In this document: one piece after another, positions 61,355 through 64,000 of the stretch
Layout: each line of letters opens with the position of its first letter
Position numbering within the stretch: the stretch's first letter is position 1
Assembly (NCBI RefSeq): GCF_049445795.1
Contig: NZ_JBMSDT010000010.1
Location: forward strand, 1-64,000
Length of the DNA: 64,000 bases
DNA from: Larkinella sp049445795
Lineage (GTDB): Bacteria; Bacteroidota; Bacteroidia; Cytophagales; Spirosomataceae
Direction: 5' to 3'
Program-made: the position numbers and the translations under genes
The notes under the pieces: model-generated
Database searches by the model: none
The model's input: the letters and a program-made list of their open reading frames with translations, nothing else
Told to the model about the DNA's origin: nothing

Positions 61355-63900
61355 TATTTCTTCTTGACGGCAGTTTTTTTAGCCGTTGTCGAGCGGGCGG
61401 CCGGGGCTTTCGTGGCTTTTTTCGGTTTTTCTTCAACGCCGGTATCGCCCGCCAGTTTCAGGCAGTCTTCCAGCGTCAACGAAGCGGGGTCGGTATCTTT
61501 CGGGATCTTGACATTCCGCTTGCCCACGGCAATGTACGGCCCATACATCCCGTTCACCACTTTCACCGACGGGTTTTCGGGAAACTCTTTGATGTACTTA
61601 TTGCTTTCAGCCTCCCGCTTTTGCAGGATCAGTTCGATGGCACGATCCAGCGTCAGACCGGCGGGCGACTCACCCCGGGGCAGGGAGATGTATTTATCGT
61701 CAAACTTGATGTAAGGCCCGTAGCGACCTTTGCCCGTAGTAATGAGTTTACCTTCGAATTCGCCGATGGATTCACTGATGTTTTCGGCCCGCTTCTGCTG
61801 AATCAATTCGATGGCGCGTTCGGCCGAAACCGTGTACGGATCGTCTTCTTTCGTCAGCGAAACATACTTGTCATCGTGTTTGACGTACGGCCCGAACTTG
61901 CCGATCCCGATCACCATCGGTTTGTCTTCAAAGAAACCGACTTCGCGTGGAAGGGTGAACAGGTCGAGGGCTTCGTCCAGCGTGATGCTTTCGATCAACT
62001 GGTCTTTTTTCAGGTTGGCAAACTGCGGCTTGTCCTCATCCGTGGCTTCGCCAATCTGCACGTAAGCACCGTATTTACCCAAACGGGCGGATACTTTTTT
62101 GCCCGAACGCGGATCGATGCCCAGTTCGCGGCTACCCGGTTTGGAACCCGTCAGCGCAGCCCCCTGCACGGTTTCGACGGTCTGGTGGAAACCGCCGTAG
62201 AAGTTCTTGATCATTTCCTGCCAGCCGATTTTGCCGCTGGCAATTTCATCAAACTCCTTCTCGACGGTAGCCGTAAACTTGTAGTCGACAATATTCTCGA
62301 AATATTCAACCAGAAAGTCGTTGACCACCAAGCCCATGTTGGTCGGAAACAGCTTGGCCTTTTCTGAACCGTAGTTTTCCTTGCCGGTTTTTTCCTGAAT
62401 CTGACCCTGTTTCAGCGTCAATTCCTTGAATTCACGTTCCTTGCCGGGCCGATCTTCCTTCACCACGTACTGTCGTTTGATGATGGTCGAGATGGTGGGC
62501 GCGTAGGTCGACGGGCGACCGATGCCCATTTCTTCCAGTTTTTTCACCAGACTGGCTTCCGTGTAGCGCGGGGCAGGGCGCGTAAACCGCTGGGTGGCTT
62601 TCATCTGGTCGAGGTTCAGCACCTGGCCGATGGTTAGCGGGGGCAACATGCCTTTGCTCTCCTCGTCTTCGTCGTCGGTCGATTCCATGTATACCTTCAG
62701 AAAACCGTCGAATTTGATGACTTCGCCCTGGGCAATCAGTTCTTCCGGCGTAGTCGAAATGCCAATCGTGGCCGTCGTCCGTTCGAGTTGGGCATCAGCC
62801 ATCTGGGAGGCAATGGCCCGTTTCCAGATCAGGTCGTACAACCGTTGTTCGTTGCGCTCACCGCCCGCATTTTTCACCGAAAAGTCGGTGGGCCGAATCG
62901 CTTCGTGAGCTTCCTGGGCCGACTCCGACTTGGTTTTGTACTGGCGGGTATGCACGTATCTCTCGCCAAAATCGCTCGTTATCGTTTGTTTCGCCTTGTC
63001 GATGGCTTCCTGTGAGAGGTTAGTCGAGTCGGTCCGCATGTATGAGATCTTCCCACTTTCGTACAGTTTCTGCGCCAGTGTCATGGTTTGGGAAACCGAA
63101 AAAGACAGCTTGCGCGAGGCTTCCTGCTGGAGCGTAGAGGTTGTAAAGGGCGGAGCCGGTGATTTCTTGGCGGGTTTGGTTTCGAGATTTTTGATGGAAA
63201 AGATAGCGTCACGGCATTTGTCGAGAAACGCCCGGGCTTCGTCCAACGTCGCAAAATTTTTGGGCAATTCAGCGTTCAGTACCTTGCCACCGTCGACAAT
63301 GAACTGGGCTGTGACCTTATAGCTGGATTTCGTATTGTGGCTGTCAATCTCGCGTTCACGCTCCACAATCAACCGGACGGCCACCGATTGCACCCGTCCC
63401 GCCGACAGCGCCATCGAACTTCCCGATTTTATTTTTCGCCACAAAACCGGCGACAGCTCAAAACCCACCAGTCGGTCGAGCACGCGCCGGGCCTGCTGGG
63501 CATTGACCAGGTCGATGTCGATCTGCCGGGGCGACTGGATGGCGTTCTGAATCGCTTTTTTCGTGATTTCGTGAAAGACAATCCGTTTGGTGTCATCTCT
63601 CAGCCCCAGGGCTTCCTTCAGGTGCCAGGAGATCGCTTCTCCTTCGCGGTCGTCGTCAGTCGCCAGCCAGATTTCTTCGGCTTCTTTGGCAAGTTTTTTC
63701 AACTCACTGATTACCTGACGCTTATCGGGTGAAACTTCATAAACCGGGCGAAAGCCATTCGGAATGTCAATCGCCATATCATCTTTGGGTAAATCCCGGA
63801 CGTGACCATAGCTGGATTTCACCACGAAATCTTTGCCCAGATATCCTTCAATGGTCTTCGCCTTCGCGGGTGATTCCACGATAACCAGGTTTTTTGACAT
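61354..63900 (-). CDS. topA: DNA topoisomerase I
   Basis: 848 residues. It relaxes negative supercoils by cutting one strand. The Toprim domain starts LVIVESPAKAKTIEGYLG and contains the acidic ATDDDREGEAI. The active-site tyrosine is Y287 (KISYMRTDST). The C-terminal half (about 570-820) has several Topo_C repeats (GKYGAYVQIG, GKFGPYVK, GRYGPYIKF, GMYGPYIAV) without zinc cysteines, then a Lys/Ala-rich tail that should bind DNA. The bipartite promoter is at 63955-63988. Confidence 0.97.
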   Translation of the reverse strand: MSKNLVIVESPAKAKTIEGYLGKDFVVKSSYGHVRDLPKDDMAIDIPNGFRPVYEVSPDKRQVISELKKLAKEAEEIWLATDDDREGEAISWHLKEALGLRDDTKRIVFHEITKKAIQNAIQSPRQIDIDLVNAQQARRVLDRLVGFELSPVLWRKIKSGSSMALSAGRVQSVAVRLIVEREREIDSHNTKSSYKVTAQFIVDGGKVLNAELPKNFATLDEARAFLDKCRDAIFSIKNLETKPAKKSPAPPFTTSTLQQEASRKLSFSVSQTMTLAQKLYESGKISYMRTDSTNLSQEAIDKAKQTITSDFGERYVHTRQYKTKSESAQEAHEAIRPTDFSVKNAGGERNEQRLYDLIWKRAIASQMADAQLERTTATIGISTTPEELIAQGEVIKFDGFLKVYMESTDDEDEESKGMLPPLTIGQVLNLDQMKATQRFTRPAPRYTEASLVKKLEEMGIGRPSTYAPTISTIIKRQYVVKEDRPGKEREFKELTLKQGQIQEKTGKENYGSEKAKLFPTNMGLVVNDFLVEYFENIVDYKFTATVEKEFDEIASGKIGWQEMIKNFYGGFHQTVETVQGAALTGSKPGSRELGIDPRSGKKVSARLGKYGAYVQIGEATDEDKPQFANLKKDQLIESITLDEALDLFTLPREVGFFEDKPMVIGIGKFGPYVKHDDKYVSLTKEDDPYTVSAERAIELIQQKRAENISESIGEFEGKLITTGKGRYGPYIKFDDKYISLPRGESPAGLTLDRAIELILQKREAESNKYIKEFPENPSVKVVNGMYGPYIAVGKRNVKIPKDTDPASLTLEDCLKLAGDTGVEEKPKKATKAPAARSTTAKKTAVKKK

Positions 63901-63954
63901 ATGAATTCAGGTTGAATAGTAAAATGCACCGACAATCGTCCCCTCGTCTCGTGC

Positions 63955-63988
63955 CAAATATAGATGCAAAAGACGTAATACTTACAAA
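63955..63988 (-). promoter_or_regulatory. Promoter of topA
   Basis: On the minus strand TTTG (63988-63985), 22 bases, then TATATTTG (63962-63955). The -7 element ends 54 bases before the ATG. Confidence 0.6.
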
Positions 63989-64000
63989 TCCTGGGGAGGG

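Noticed and set aside
1..64000. CRISPR array, rRNA operon, prophage or replication origin
   Set aside because: No evenly spaced repeats, rRNA-like stretches, phage structural genes or DnaA-box clusters were seen while reading.

Overview
The window looks like a chromosomal segment of a Bacteroidota bacterium of the order Cytophagales, probably the Spirosoma/Larkinella group. The signs are a type IX secretion sorting domain at the end of the first large gene, many promoters with the TAnnTTTG -7 element typical of the phylum, almost no Shine-Dalgarno sequences, DUF1460, DUF2452 and NuiA-like families, a zinc-less sirtuin, and menaquinone genes. No rRNA, CRISPR array or phage is visible. One tRNA (Glu, TTC) is present. 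The assignment to a genus is inference.

Layout. 1-123: end of a probable IS481-type insertion sequence. 299-5791: a secreted kelch/Ig/T9SS protein converging on an M14 zinc carboxypeptidase. 5983-10570: tRNA-Glu, a large hybrid histidine kinase and a small helical protein. 10712-14369: an SDR dehydrogenase divergent from a histone-deacetylase-like, DUF4440-like and short hydantoinase-A-like gene trio. 14479-19128: transglutaminase-like protein, DUF6580-type membrane protein, ECF sigma factor, DinB protein, and an EVE-domain gene overlapping an RlmI-like methyltransferase. 19206-24067: a TPR lipoprotein, then the translation block thrS-infC-rpmI-rplT. 24103-27388: a NuiA-like nuclease inhibitor, a DUF937-like protein and dnaK. 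27444-35853: a methyltransferase, an AT-rich polytopic membrane protein, two barrel-like outer membrane proteins, two lipoproteins whose genes overlap, and a small unknown protein.

35904-43608 is a maltodextrin block: a GH65 disaccharide phosphorylase and beta-phosphoglucomutase (with a DinB gene between them) would pass glucose units into glycolysis as glucose 6-phosphate. Two divergent GH13 amylases, one with a Sec signal and one with a twin-arginine signal, would supply the substrates. 43696-44333 is a VapBC-type toxin-antitoxin pair. 44435-49993 holds a DUF1460 amidase-like protein, a GntR regulator, menB, a DUF2452 gene and the divergent menE, then an unknown protein. 49996-54981 holds a membrane protein, an XRE regulator with an S24-like tail, a degraded aldehyde dehydrogenase, a glycosyltransferase-like protein and a response regulator. 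55148-63900 holds a 962-residue HExxH/propeller/barrel protein, folD, a small exported protein, a YitT-type membrane protein, a sirtuin and topA.

The most unusual structure is in the spaces between genes. At least ten intergenic gaps carry large quasi-palindromes. Some are AT-rich arms built from repeated short words, different at each site; others are nested GC-rich palindromes. They separate even genes that usually share a transcript, such as infC, rpmI and rplT. Other points of interest are the EVE/methyltransferase overlap, a hydantoinase-A-like protein much shorter than its family, an orphan nuclease inhibitor, an aldehyde dehydrogenase remnant with two internal deletions, and a composition break inside a membrane-protein gene.
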